Positions 36,618 through 45,578 of a stretch of 64,000 nucleotides of DNA are shown here, piece by piece (position 1 is the stretch's first letter; every line of letters begins with the position of its first letter). The notes under the pieces were generated by a model that was given only the letters and a program-made list of their open reading frames with translations, searched no databases and had not been told where the DNA came from. The position numbers and the translations under genes were made by a program. Source of the DNA: Clostridium sp. CAG:413 (GTDB lineage: Bacteria > Bacillota > Clostridia > Oscillospirales > Acutalibacteraceae); NCBI GenBank assembly GCA_000431775.1, contig FR888227.1, forward strand, positions 71,104 through 135,103. Reading direction: 5' to 3'.

Positions 36618-37112
36618 TCATCCCTCCGTTGTTTTACGTTTTTGTCTGTATGTCCAAAATTTGTTGATAAAGAAATTCAGCGGTGTCGTGATGCAGAGAT
36701 TGATAACGGGAGCGACATACTCCGCGAGCTTGCGGGCGCTTATCTCGAGGCCCGACTGAGCGAGTGCCGCGCTCGCAGGCTCCATGCCCTTGGGCAGCCC
36801 CGCAATATCGAGCCAGAACTTCAGCAGCAGACTGGTGAGCAGCAGGCCGGTGAAAAAATTCGTGGCGAACACCTTAAACAGCACCCTCCACCACACTCGC
36901 TTCTCCTTGGAGCCGTCCTCCTTAAAGACGAGCCTGCCGTTGAGCAGGAACGAGCTGATAACGCTCAGCACGAAGCCCACGGCGTTGGAGACGATGTAGT
37001 GAACTCCAAGCCAGACGAGCAGCGAATAGCTGAGGTAATAGACGAGGGCGTTCAGGTAGCCTATTCCGAGGAATTTAAGGAATTGCTTTGCGCCGTCGCT
37101 CTTGTTATTCAT
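36618..37112 (-). CDS. GtrA family membrane protein
   Basis: A 164-residue protein with four transmembrane segments and the GtrA pattern (FLKFLGIGYLNALVYYLSYSLLV near 12-34, NFFINKFWTYRQK at the end). GtrA proteins are thought to flip undecaprenyl-phosphate-linked monosaccharides for glycan modification. An unusual insertion of about 30 residues with Ala/Ser sits between helices 3 and 4 (LPKGMEPASAALAQSGLEIS). It lies between the GH5 gene (15 bases) and the GH3-family gene (3 bases). Confidence 0.88.
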   Translation of the reverse strand: MNNKSDGAKQFLKFLGIGYLNALVYYLSYSLLVWLGVHYIVSNAVGFVLSVISSFLLNGRLVFKEDGSKEKRVWWRVLFKVFATNFFTGLLLTSLLLKFWLDIAGLPKGMEPASAALAQSGLEISARKLAEYVAPVINLCITTPLNFFINKFWTYRQKRKTTEG

Positions 37113-37127
37113 TATCTTGCTTCACCC

Positions 37128-38519
37128 TTATCCAATATGAATGCCGAAATAGGCAAGAATGCCTGCGATGCTGTCTTTGATGTGGAAATAATATCTGACA
37201 TTATCCTTGCGGTCATAGCAGCCGGTGGCGTACTTGACCTGGATGTCGTAAAGCTCCTGCATTATCTTGAAGCTGTTCTCGGTGCGGAGAGCCTCGCCCC
37301 ACTTGCGCTCTATCTCCTCGACGGAGTCGTTGTCGATATCAACTCTGAGGTCGGTATCGCTGCCGGCGGTGTTGACTATGAACCAGTCGGTCGCCCATGA
37401 GGCGTAGCCCTTGTAGCTCCAAGTGGTCCAGCCGTAGTTAAGGCGGTTGTATTCGCCGAGCACGAAGCTCCACGGCGCTCTGCTGCCGGGCTTGAATTCG
37501 CCCATGAAGAACGGCACATTATAATGCAGCGTGTTGATCATGCTGAATTCGGCGAGGTAGACAAGCGGGCTGTCTATATAGTTATGGAGCGAATATGCGA
37601 CGTTATCCCAGCCGTAGTAGTTGGGGTTCGGCACGCAGCCGGGGGTCCATGTGCAGCACATGATGATGGAGTGGTCAAGGTCGACTCGGCGCACTGCGTC
37701 ATAAAGCTCGTCATAAGCCTGCCAGAGCTTCAGGTGCTTTGCGGGCACCCAGTCGCACATCGGCTCATTCATAAGGTCATAGGCCGCCACGACGGGATTG
37801 TGTCTGAAATGCTTTGCGACCTCTACCCAGAGATTGCAGGTTAGGTAGCGGTATCTGTCGCCCTCGGGCGTATCGTCGAAGTAATGGCCGTCGCCGCTGA
37901 GACCGCTGTGATCCTTATTGCTCTGTCTGCCGACGGCGCCGTGAAGGTCGATTATGACATAGATGCCTCTCTTGCCCGCCTGCTCGACTATCCAGTCAAG
38001 GCGCGAGAAATCGAGCTGACCGTCGGCGGTGCGCTTCCATGTGCCGTTATCGTCGGACTGCAAATTCCTGTACCAGAAAGGAACTCTGATGCAGTTGAAG
38101 CCCATATTTGCGATTATATCCATATCGTATTCGGTGAACCAGTTATCCTCATAGAGGGAGATAAGCCTCTCGGCCTCCTCGGCGCCGAAACGGTTGGTGA
38201 GGGTCGTGAGGATGTCATACTGCCCATCGGAGTTGCGGGTGGGGCAGATCCATTCCTCCTGGATCAGCCAGCCGCCGACATTGGTGCCTCTGAAAACGAC
38301 CTCTTCGCCGCGCCGATTAAAGAATTTCTCACCCTTGATGGTGATGAAATCCTCATCGGTTATCGGGGCTCTGGGGTACACCGTCGAATCGCCGTTTGTA
38401 ACGGCAGCGTCAGACGAAGCAGCGCCGTTATCCGCAAAAACATTGAAAATGCCGCAGGATACGATTATGGCTGCGATGAGGGAAAGGGAAACGATAGCGG
38501 AAAGGATTTTCTTATTCAT
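37128..38519 (-). CDS. Secreted glycoside hydrolase family 5 enzyme
   Basis: A 463-residue secreted hydrolase. The ATG at 38519 with GGAGGAAG is used; an earlier ATG at 38549 overlaps the promoter -10 box. A signal peptide (about 1-30, KKILSAIVSLSLIAAIIVS) precedes a GH5 (beta/alpha)8 barrel. Landmarks: FRGTNVGGWL at 77-86, the acid/base E252 in YDLMNEP and the nucleophile E341 in FFMGEFKPG. The GGWL and LHGAVGRQS pattern resembles exo-beta-1,3-glucanase/cellulase subfamilies; the exact glycan is not decidable. First gene of the GH5-GtrA-GH3 operon. Confidence 0.9.
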   Translation of the reverse strand: MNKKILSAIVSLSLIAAIIVSCGIFNVFADNGAASSDAAVTNGDSTVYPRAPITDEDFITIKGEKFFNRRGEEVVFRGTNVGGWLIQEEWICPTRNSDGQYDILTTLTNRFGAEEAERLISLYEDNWFTEYDMDIIANMGFNCIRVPFWYRNLQSDDNGTWKRTADGQLDFSRLDWIVEQAGKRGIYVIIDLHGAVGRQSNKDHSGLSGDGHYFDDTPEGDRYRYLTCNLWVEVAKHFRHNPVVAAYDLMNEPMCDWVPAKHLKLWQAYDELYDAVRRVDLDHSIIMCCTWTPGCVPNPNYYGWDNVAYSLHNYIDSPLVYLAEFSMINTLHYNVPFFMGEFKPGSRAPWSFVLGEYNRLNYGWTTWSYKGYASWATDWFIVNTAGSDTDLRVDIDNDSVEEIERKWGEALRTENSFKIMQELYDIQVKYATGCYDRKDNVRYYFHIKDSIAGILAYFGIHIG

Positions 38520-38552
38520 GACTTCCTCCGTATTTTGATGTTTAGACATATT

Positions 38553-38582
38553 ATTTTATCACAAAAGTAAGACACATTTCAA
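38553..38582 (-). promoter_or_regulatory. Promoter of the GH5-GtrA-GH3 operon
   Basis: Minus-strand TTGAAA (38577-38582) and TAAAAT (38553-38558) with an 18-base spacer; the leader is about 27 bases and contains the GGAGG site. Confidence 0.7.
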
Positions 38583-38659
38583 TAGATATATACGGTAATC
38601 TGTCGGAATTTGCACAATATTGCAGCCGTAAACAGCACCTCCGCAATAAAAATACAAAG

Positions 38660-38686
38660 AAAAAAGCAGCCCCTGAAGGCTGCCTT
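38660..38686 (-). terminator. Terminator of tRNA-Lys
   Basis: GGCAGCC and GGGCTGC flank TTCAG on the minus strand and are followed by TTTTTTC, immediately after the CCA end of the tRNA. Confidence 0.85.
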
Positions 38687-38762
38687 TGGTGATCCATCGG
38701 AGATTCGAACTCCGGACACCTTGATTAAAAGTCAAGTGCTCTACCGACTGAGCTAATGGATC
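38687..38762 (-). tRNA. tRNA-Lys (anticodon TTT)
   Basis: Read on the minus strand the gene has a 7-bp acceptor stem GATCCAT/ATGGATC, D-arm AGCTCAGTCGGTAGAGC, anticodon stem CTTGA/TCAAG with loop CTTTTAA (anticodon TTT at 38727-38729), T-arm CCGGAGTTCGAATCTCCG and an encoded CCA (38687-38689). It is a single tRNA unit with its own consensus promoter and terminator. Confidence 0.97.
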
Positions 38763-38794
38763 AAATATCAACTGTGCTTTTTCAATGCTCAAAT

Positions 38795-38823
38795 ATAATA
38801 TATTATTTGACCGAGATTGTCAA
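38795..38823 (-). promoter_or_regulatory. tRNA-Lys promoter
   Basis: Minus-strand perfect TTGACA (38818-38823) and TATTAT (38795-38800) with a 17-base spacer, 33 bases before the mature tRNA 5' end. Confidence 0.85.
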
Positions 38824-39037
38824 GTGTTTTGAGTAAAAAAGTTTAAATATCGCATTTGGGCGAGGTCGGACTCGGCCGGCGGCTGTATGCTGCGAAGGAG
38901 GGCTTGTGAACGGAAATCAATAATCATCCGCCGGTTTTTGACCTTCTCTCCCTCAGTCTCCGTGCAAGCTCCCTCGTCAGGGGGGTAAGCTCGATCTTAA
39001 GCTGATATAATTGCATTTAAGTGCCGTAGCTGTCATT
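38824..39037. repeat. Gene-free stretch with repeat debris
   Basis: No coding frame is convincing. At about 38942-38988 CTTCTCTCCCTCAG...GCTCCCTCGTCAGGGGGG looks like a degenerate copy of a palindromic intergenic repeat, similar in kind to that at 34.2 kb. Confidence 0.35.
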
Positions 39038-39070
39038 TAAACCCCGCTGTTTCATCGCAGCGGGGTTTTA
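39038..39070 (-). terminator. Terminator of the mannosidase operon
   Basis: AAACCCCGCTG and CAGCGGGGTTT make a perfect 11-bp stem over TTTCATCG, right after the alpha/beta hydrolase stop. The T-rich tail is better on the plus strand (TTTTAATC), so it could act in both directions. Confidence 0.7.
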
Positions 39071-39071
39071 A

Positions 39072-39812
39072 TCAATATCTATTGAAATGTGTATTCAGCC
39101 AGGCTATGCAGATATCGAGCCAGCCTTTGATGCGGGCATTATACTCAGCGTCCTCGGGCTTTGAATAGACGGTGCCGTCGGCGACGGAAAAGCCGTGATA
39201 TCCCCTCTCGTAAATATGCATTTCAAACGGCACGCCCGCTTTATCGAGGGCGGCGGCATAGGCGAGAGAATTCTCTATCGGCACACAGCCGTCCTCCCTT
39301 GCGGCGACGATAAAGGTCGGCGGAGTATTCGCGTCCACCTTTTCATCGAGCGACGGGACAGGCTCGGCAAGTATCCTGCCTATCGACGAGAGGATGCAGG
39401 GGTAACCAAGCACGCAGGCGGCGGGTCTAACCCTGCCCATGGTGCCCAGAGCGGCACAGAGATGGCCGCCCGCCGAGAAGCCGATAGCGGCGATATGCTC
39501 CGGCTCAACGCCCCATTCCGCAGCGTTGGAAATGATAAGCTCCATTGCCTCCTCGGCGTCATTCAGCGGCCTCGGGAACTTTGCGGTGCCCTTACCGACC
39601 GAGTAACGCAGCACGAAGGCGGCGTAGCCCTTGGCGAGGAAGGAGAGCGCAATCGGCTCCGCCTCCCTGTCCGAGCACATCATATATGCGCCCCCCGGAA
39701 TCACAAGGATAGCCGGGCGGGTCTTATAATTCGGCATTTCATCCGAGGCGGCGGGGAGATATGCGGTCAGCGTAACGCCGGGATTCGTCAATTCCTTAAC
39801 AAAAGTCCGCAT
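39072..39812 (-). CDS. Alpha/beta hydrolase (BD-FAE / acetyl-esterase-like)
   Basis: A 246-residue cytoplasmic esterase-type alpha/beta hydrolase. The oxyanion-hole PGGAYMM is at about 39-45, nucleophile S113 in GFSAGG, acid D174 in REDGCVP and H206 in GYHGFS. No signal peptide. The group often removes acetyl or feruloyl groups from oligosaccharides. It lies 9 bases after the GH38 mannosidase gene, so deacetylation of an imported mannose-containing oligosaccharide is an attractive inference. Confidence 0.88.
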   Translation of the reverse strand: MRTFVKELTNPGVTLTAYLPAASDEMPNYKTRPAILVIPGGAYMMCSDREAEPIALSFLAKGYAAFVLRYSVGKGTAKFPRPLNDAEEAMELIISNAAEWGVEPEHIAAIGFSAGGHLCAALGTMGRVRPAACVLGYPCILSSIGRILAEPVPSLDEKVDANTPPTFIVAAREDGCVPIENSLAYAAALDKAGVPFEMHIYERGYHGFSVADGTVYSKPEDAEYNARIKGWLDICIAWLNTHFNRY

Positions 39813-39821
39813 ATTCTCACC

Positions 39822-42800
39822 TCAATAAGTGACCTTGAGGGTCTTTATCTCAAAGGGCTTGAAGGTCAGCTCATTGCCGCTGAATTCGTCCTTGACCTCT
39901 TCAAGCATATTGGTTATCTCGACCTTCTTTGCGCCGCCGAAGAATTCAACGGGGCAGACGGTGTAAGTGCCCTCGGCCTCATAGAGCCTGACGATGAACG
40001 CCTTTTCGTTATCCTCGCAGGGCTTGATGACCTCGACAATGACGTTATCCGCCTTGGGAAGCACGAGCGCCGACGAGCTGAAGCCGCCCTTGCCGACAAC
40101 GGCGGGCACGTTAAGCTCATAAGCAGGCTTGATAACTTCGTTTGCGCCAAATCCACCGACATGAGGCAGGAACGAATAAACAGTCCTGTGCAGGCCGTGG
40201 TCGCCGACATAGTCGGGTCTTGTGCCGCCCTTGTGGAGCGACAGGCGCATATTGCCGCCCTCAACGCTGATGGCATACTTGCCGTCGTTGAGCACTGCCG
40301 CGCCGCAGCGGGTCTCGGAAAGGTCGGTGTATTTATGGTTGACGACCTCAAACTTCGCTTTCTCAATGGTATTGTTGCGGGTGGTGGGTCTGAGGACGTT
40401 GCCGTACTGTATCTCAAATCTGGCGTAATCGCTGTGGAGAGAGGTGTCGAAGGCGGCCTTCATGAAGCGGTGGTCATCCTGCCAATCCATGAGAGTGTCA
40501 AATCTGACCTCGGCGGTGTCGGCAAAGTAGAAAGCGTCCTGAGTGACGGTCGACTTCTTTGAAACGGAGTATTTGCTCCTGATGACCACGGCGGCTGCGC
40601 CCGCGGAGACAACTTCGCGGCTGAGCAGCTCGGAATGATCGGCAAATTTGCACTCAAGGTCGGCGTCGACATCCCAGTTATCCCATGCGGTGGGGACATC
40701 CTCGGCGACAAGCAGTGTATTGAATGCATAGCCGTCGCCCCTGAGCTGGCGCTTCATCCTCTTGTCATAGAATGACGAAATGTAGCCCTTACCGTCAAAT
40801 TCTATCTCGGCGAAGGGGGTGGAAACGCCCTTATCTGTGAGCTTGACGCTGCCGTCGGTATTTGCCTCTCCTTTGACGAGCTTAAACGAAATGCTTGAGA
40901 ATGCGGGCACGGTGACACCGCTTATGATGAGCATCTCTCTGCCGTCAAGGTCGGCGTAATGCTGCTGCTTGCAGTCGATATCGGCGATATAGCCGGCGGG
41001 GCACTCGATGAATATCGGGTCGTTTCTGTCGAACGAAAGAGTATTGGTGACGCTCACGCCGTCGCCCTCGCCCGAAGCATAATCGGCTGAGAGCCTGCGT
41101 GCGGCGGCGATGACCTCGCCCGTCTCCTTGAGAGACTGAACGTGAGCGGGGTGGATGCAGGTGCCGGGCAGGATATCGTGGAACTGATTCATCAGCAGCT
41201 TCTCATAGAGCGGATGGATATGCTCGTCGGAGGCAACCTCGCCGCCCTTGACCGCCTTGCAGACAGTGAGTATCTCAAGGTCGCGCAGCGCAAGCTCGGC
41301 TTTCCTGTTATTGCGTTTTATATTATGCTGGTTGGTGAGCGTGCCTCTGTGAAGCTCAAGATAAAGCTCGCCCGCGTAGGTCGAGGGATTCTTCACTCTC
41401 TGCTCAAGGTCGGTCATAAAGTCGCCGACGGTGGTGTAATAGGTCTTGCAGCAACCGTTGAGGTCGGCAACACGCCTTGACTCCTCGATCATCTCAAACT
41501 GCGGTCCTCCGCCGCCGTCACCGTAGCCAAAGGAGATAAGACGCCTGTCTGTAACCGATCTCTCCTTAATGGAGGAGCCGTTTTTGCCCTTGCCGTAGAC
41601 ATGCTTGCTCAGATCGTCGGGGGCGGGCCAGCAATGGGTACGGTTGAAGTGGGTGAAGACCTTGGTGCCGTCGATGCCCTGCCAATAGAAGGTATCATAG
41701 GGGAAGATGTTGGTATCGTTCCAATCCATCTTGGTGGTGAGGAAGTAGTCAACGTCGCAGCCCTTCATTATCTGAGGGATCGCGGCGCTGTAGCCGAAGG
41801 TATCGGGCAGCCAGAAGCAGTTGGAGGTGTAGCCGAAATACTTCCTCGTGAAGCGCTGACCCCAGAGGAACTGACGCACCATGGATTCGCCCGAGGTGAT
41901 GTTGCAGTCGCATTCGACCCAAACGCCGCCGTTCGGCTCGTATCTGCCTTCGGCGACCTTCTCTTTGATGCGCTCAAAAAGCTCGGGGTAATTCCTGCGG
42001 ATCATATCGGAGTGGCAGGAGGAGCTTTGGATGAATTTATACTCGGGGTACTGCTCCATAAGGGAGAGCTGATTTGAATAAGTCCTGGCGCATTTCTTCT
42101 CGGTCTCGGGGACAGTCCAAAGCCATGCGGTATCCATATGCGAATGGCCGATGATGCCTGCGGTGGGGGCTTCGGGACCGTTCTTGACCGCAAGAGCCTC
42201 TTTCATAAAGGGCTTTGCCGCGCGCAGAGCCTCTCTGAAGGTCTCGTCGTCGGTATCCTCGTATGAATAGTATACTCTCTTATGCACCTCATAGAGGGTG
42301 TTGACGAGCTGACCTCTTCTGAATGAGGTCTCGGGCAGAGCGGCGGTAAGCTCGTTGAGCACGCGCAGGTCAAAATAGAACTCCTGCATCTCATAATCCT
42401 TAACGCAGATGTCAATGCCGCCAAAATGATAGTTATAATCAAGCAGCTTATGCTCCTCAAAGGGCATGGTGCCCCTATATGCGTGGCCAGCATAGACCTC
42501 GAGGGCGATCTCTATCTTCTCCCCCGCCTTGGCCTTTGACTTGAGCAGGTCGCAGTAGTGATTGCCGTGACCGGTGAAAACTATCTTGGTGGCAAAGGTG
42601 CCGAACGGCATACCGTTGACCCAAAGCAAAGTCTCGTAGCCCTCGGTATGGGGCTTTATAAAGATATCCTTGCCGTCAAGCTCGGCGGGCACGGTGAACT
42701 CGGTCTTGAACCAGCAGTATGAGCCCTCGCCTCCCCAGCCGAAGCCCTTGTCAACGGGCTTAAAGAGGGAATCGTCGGGTATCTTATGGAGCCTTTCGGT

Positions 42801-42917
42801 CGTCTCGTAGGCTCTTGCGCCCACCTCGGCGACCTTGCTGAAAATTCTCGGCTCAAGCATGGCTTCAAATCTCTCGAGCTTGCCGAGCATACGCTCAATT
42901 TGTTTCTCTGTGAACAT
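39822..42917 (-). CDS. Alpha-mannosidase, glycoside hydrolase family 38
   Basis: A 1031-residue GH38 enzyme. An N-terminal beta-sandwich (about 1-250) precedes the catalytic domain with the zinc-binding HSHMD at 258-262 and nucleophile D372 in WLPDTFGY. The helical bundle and large C-terminal beta-sandwich domains complete it. No signal peptide is present, so it acts in the cytoplasm on imported mannosides or glycan fragments. Length fits bacterial and vacuolar-type GH38. It is fifth in an operon beginning at yhaM. Confidence 0.93.
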   Translation of the reverse strand: MFTEKQIERMLGKLERFEAMLEPRIFSKVAEVGARAYETTERLHKIPDDSLFKPVDKGFGWGGEGSYCWFKTEFTVPAELDGKDIFIKPHTEGYETLLWVNGMPFGTFATKIVFTGHGNHYCDLLKSKAKAGEKIEIALEVYAGHAYRGTMPFEEHKLLDYNYHFGGIDICVKDYEMQEFYFDLRVLNELTAALPETSFRRGQLVNTLYEVHKRVYYSYEDTDDETFREALRAAKPFMKEALAVKNGPEAPTAGIIGHSHMDTAWLWTVPETEKKCARTYSNQLSLMEQYPEYKFIQSSSCHSDMIRRNYPELFERIKEKVAEGRYEPNGGVWVECDCNITSGESMVRQFLWGQRFTRKYFGYTSNCFWLPDTFGYSAAIPQIMKGCDVDYFLTTKMDWNDTNIFPYDTFYWQGIDGTKVFTHFNRTHCWPAPDDLSKHVYGKGKNGSSIKERSVTDRRLISFGYGDGGGGPQFEMIEESRRVADLNGCCKTYYTTVGDFMTDLEQRVKNPSTYAGELYLELHRGTLTNQHNIKRNNRKAELALRDLEILTVCKAVKGGEVASDEHIHPLYEKLLMNQFHDILPGTCIHPAHVQSLKETGEVIAAARRLSADYASGEGDGVSVTNTLSFDRNDPIFIECPAGYIADIDCKQQHYADLDGREMLIISGVTVPAFSSISFKLVKGEANTDGSVKLTDKGVSTPFAEIEFDGKGYISSFYDKRMKRQLRGDGYAFNTLLVAEDVPTAWDNWDVDADLECKFADHSELLSREVVSAGAAAVVIRSKYSVSKKSTVTQDAFYFADTAEVRFDTLMDWQDDHRFMKAAFDTSLHSDYARFEIQYGNVLRPTTRNNTIEKAKFEVVNHKYTDLSETRCGAAVLNDGKYAISVEGGNMRLSLHKGGTRPDYVGDHGLHRTVYSFLPHVGGFGANEVIKPAYELNVPAVVGKGGFSSSALVLPKADNVIVEVIKPCEDNEKAFIVRLYEAEGTYTVCPVEFFGGAKKVEITNMLEEVKDEFSGNELTFKPFEIKTLKVTY

Positions 42918-42931
42918 ACTTCACTTTCCTT

Positions 42932-43597
42932 TCAGTCCAACTTATTGATAGGGCATACCCTCATGCAGATGCCGCAGACCGCGCCTCTGCCGATATGCTT
43001 AAATTTATCTTTCATATAGCGGCTGCACGCCTCGGGGTCGAAAATCTCGCTGCGCTCCGTCCCCGGCGACCAGTCGCCGCCCTTTATCGCGTGGGCGGGG
43101 CAGGCGTTGACGCAGATATCGCAGCCGTTGCAGCTATTCTCCGCCGGCTCGCTCGGGCACTCAAACGGGCAGTCGGTAAACACCGTGCCCAGGCGCACAA
43201 GGCTGCCGAATTCGGAATGCATAAAGAGCGAATTGCGCCCTACACTGCCGAGGCCCGCAAGGCAGGCGGCTTTTTTATGGGAATATCTGCCCTGATAATT
43301 CCAGCCGTCCTTATTGATGCTCTGAGACGCCGCAACGGTGATGTAGCGGTATCCCCTGCGCTGCAAAAACAGCCCCGTCTGAAGCAGCATCGAGTCTATA
43401 AATGCGTTTACGCTCCTGTAGTGATTAAAATATGTATGGGTCGGCTCATCGCCTATCTCCCGAATTATCGCCTCGGAGAGACGCACGACTATGCTCACTC
43501 CGTAAGGCAGCGGCGCAGTTTCGTCGGCAAAGAAGCCGACATCCGAAACGCCCTTCTCAAGGAGAAATTCCCGCAGCTCTCTCTGAACGCTCATCAT
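42932..43597 (-). CDS. Epoxyqueuosine reductase-like 4Fe-4S protein
   Basis: A 221-residue protein. The C-terminal third has two ferredoxin-type clusters: CNGCDICVNACP near 164-175 and later C...CGICMRVCP near 205-215. The N-terminal part resembles the cobalamin-domain-bearing COG1600 proteins but is shorter than QueG (about 380) and lacks the C-terminal HEAT repeats. It may therefore be a non-queuosine reductase, even though queA and tgt are elsewhere in the window. Its start overlaps the prmA stop by 4 bases (ATGATG). Confidence 0.75.
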   Translation of the reverse strand: MMSVQRELREFLLEKGVSDVGFFADETAPLPYGVSIVVRLSEAIIREIGDEPTHTYFNHYRSVNAFIDSMLLQTGLFLQRRGYRYITVAASQSINKDGWNYQGRYSHKKAACLAGLGSVGRNSLFMHSEFGSLVRLGTVFTDCPFECPSEPAENSCNGCDICVNACPAHAIKGGDWSPGTERSEIFDPEACSRYMKDKFKHIGRGAVCGICMRVCPINKLD

Positions 43598-44517
43598 TTC
43601 ACCCTTGCCTCAAAGCAGAGCCAGCCGCCGCTCTCGTGCCGCTCAACAACCTCAATACCGTTCTCGGCAAAAGCCGCAAGCACATCCTGCTCCCTCGGCT
43701 CGATTATGCCCGAGGTGATGAACACGCCGCCGTCGTTGAGATATTTCTTAACGTCACGGCAGAGCACGATGATGATATCCGCCACGATATTTGCGACGAT
43801 TATATCGAATTTGCCCGTGACCTTATCGGTCAGCGAGCCTTTTAGAACGGTGAATTTCGGCTCGTCAAAGCCGTTTGTCCTGCCGTTCTCCTGAGCGGTC
43901 TTGACGGCGAGAGCGTCGATATCGACGCCGACGGCGCTGTCAGCCCCGAGCAGCAGACCCGCGATGGAGAGTATCCCGCTGCCGCAGCCGACGTCAAGAA
44001 TGCTCTTGCCCTCGTGAGCGTATTTCTCAAGGCTCTCAAGGCAAAGGTGGGTGGTGTCGTGAGTGCCCGAGCCGAAAGCAAGACCCGGCTCAAGGTGAAG
44101 CACGGCGCGGTCGCCCGCGTCATACTCCTGCTCCCAGATGGGGCGGATGAGCAGGCACTCGCCGACGGGCATGGGCTTGAAATACTTCTTCCAATTATTC
44201 TCCCAATCGGCGTTCTTGCAGACATTCTCGTCTATCTCATGAGCTATCCCCTCGGCGGTCAGCCTCTCGGTGAGGAAAGACACCGCTTCGTTGGGATTCT
44301 CCTCGGGTGAAATATAAATATGCACTATGCCCTTTGACCTGTCTTTGGCGAGCAGATCCTCGTCTATGAGGTCGATACGGGCTATCTCCCACGCCTCCTG
44401 CTCGAGGGTGCGGTAATCCTCGATATAGATGCCGTAGGGCACGACCATCTGGGCGATATCGCCCGCGCGGTCGACATTGTCGGCGTCGACCGTGATCTTT
44501 ATCTCAGTCCAGTCCAT
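43594..44517 (-). CDS. prmA: Ribosomal protein L11 methyltransferase
   Basis: A 307-residue PrmA, which trimethylates lysines of L11. The N-terminal ferredoxin-like substrate domain is followed by the linker and the Rossmann SAM domain: GLAFGSGTHDTTHLCL near 146-160, LDVGCGSG near 174-181, GVDIDALAV, and the catalytic NIVAD block near 246. The next gene downstream overlaps its stop codon. A normal, complete enzyme. Confidence 0.95.
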   Translation of the reverse strand: MDWTEIKITVDADNVDRAGDIAQMVVPYGIYIEDYRTLEQEAWEIARIDLIDEDLLAKDRSKGIVHIYISPEENPNEAVSFLTERLTAEGIAHEIDENVCKNADWENNWKKYFKPMPVGECLLIRPIWEQEYDAGDRAVLHLEPGLAFGSGTHDTTHLCLESLEKYAHEGKSILDVGCGSGILSIAGLLLGADSAVGVDIDALAVKTAQENGRTNGFDEPKFTVLKGSLTDKVTGKFDIIVANIVADIIIVLCRDVKKYLNDGGVFITSGIIEPREQDVLAAFAENGIEVVERHESGGWLCFEARVK

Positions 44518-44531
44518 TTGTTACTCCGTAA

Positions 44532-45560
44532 TCAATATTTATTGTGAACATCCTCGGCGAAGCAGAGCATATCCTTGACCTCGATGACCGTGCCGTCGTC
44601 GAGGATAGCCTTGCCGTTCATTCTGCCGAACACCTGATGCTGATCGGTGACGATGAGCTTCACGTCTATCTTTGCGGCTCTGTCGATGATGGGGGTGAAC
44701 TCCATCTCAAATCTGCCGTCGCTCGAGGTGAAAGTCCACGGGTCGGTGTAGCCGCTCGCGGGGATATTGAATTTAACGTCGTCGAGCTTGTGGCACTTGC
44801 CGTCGTAGAAGAGTATGTTTTCGCTCGCCGCGGTGGTGTCGCCGAAGCCGTAGCCGATATTGAAGCCGAAGGCGTGACCGTCGATATCCATGTTGCCCGA
44901 GCCCCAATACCAGGTGTTGTCATAAGTCCAGACGCCTCTGCCCCAGTCGAGGGTGCCGAAATCGGTGGCGGGGTCAAATATGTATTCCTTGCCGTCGAAG
45001 GTCGCCTTACCGCTCGCTCTCATGCAGTTGATCTTCTGATTATAATAGAAAGCGGTGGCCTTCTCCTTCCACGGGGTGGCGATGACCATGGTATCCATCT
45101 CGGGCTGCTCAAGGGTTATATCGCAGGAGAAGGTCTTGCCCTCGTGGAACTTCTTGAAGTTGCAGAGCAGGCGGCGCTTGCCCTCTGACACCCTGAACTC
45201 CATATCAAGGCGCTTGTCGTGATATACCGTGTTGCCCCTCTCGCTGGTGGTCGGGAGCTTGAATTTGCCCATGGGGAAAGCGTTGAGGATGGTCTCAGTA
45301 TGCTCCCAGGGAATTGAGAAATCGAGCAGGGTAGCCGACTGGAGGCCGATATAGCCGTCATCCGAGAGGGTGAGAGCCACGCCGAAATTATTCTTTTCGG
45401 AGATTATGAGATAATAATCCCACTCCTTGATCCTGAATTTCGGAGCCTTGATGGCGTTCCTGTCGTATACCTGACAGAGCTTCCTTGACCAGCCCGGCTC
45501 TCTGAGAGTGCCGTCGGCGTTAAGTAAGGGCTGCACCTTGGTTACTTCATGGTTTCTCAT
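44532..45560 (-). CDS. DUF2804 family protein
   Basis: A 342-residue protein matching the DUF2804 family, which has a two-lobed beta-barrel, lipocalin-like fold of unknown function. Conserved pieces: NADGTLREPGWSR near 15-27, EWDYYLI near 46, DWGRGVWTYDNTWYWGSG near 217-234 and FGFNIGYGFGD. No signal peptide. It sits between yhaM and prmA; nothing in the context fixes a role. Confidence 0.88.
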   Translation of the reverse strand: MRNHEVTKVQPLLNADGTLREPGWSRKLCQVYDRNAIKAPKFRIKEWDYYLIISEKNNFGVALTLSDDGYIGLQSATLLDFSIPWEHTETILNAFPMGKFKLPTTSERGNTVYHDKRLDMEFRVSEGKRRLLCNFKKFHEGKTFSCDITLEQPEMDTMVIATPWKEKATAFYYNQKINCMRASGKATFDGKEYIFDPATDFGTLDWGRGVWTYDNTWYWGSGNMDIDGHAFGFNIGYGFGDTTAASENILFYDGKCHKLDDVKFNIPASGYTDPWTFTSSDGRFEMEFTPIIDRAAKIDVKLIVTDQHQVFGRMNGKAILDDGTVIEVKDMLCFAEDVHNKY

Positions 45561-45578
45561 AACATTTCCTCCTGTATG

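Noticed and set aside
39195-40562. A 455-codon plus-strand frame over the mannosidase and hydrolase genes
   Set aside because: Shadow of two clear minus-strand enzymes, with no recognisable motif.
42932-43597. Calling this gene queG to complete queuosine synthesis with queA and tgt
   Set aside because: It is about 160 residues shorter than QueG and lacks the C-terminal repeat domain; kept as reductase-like only.
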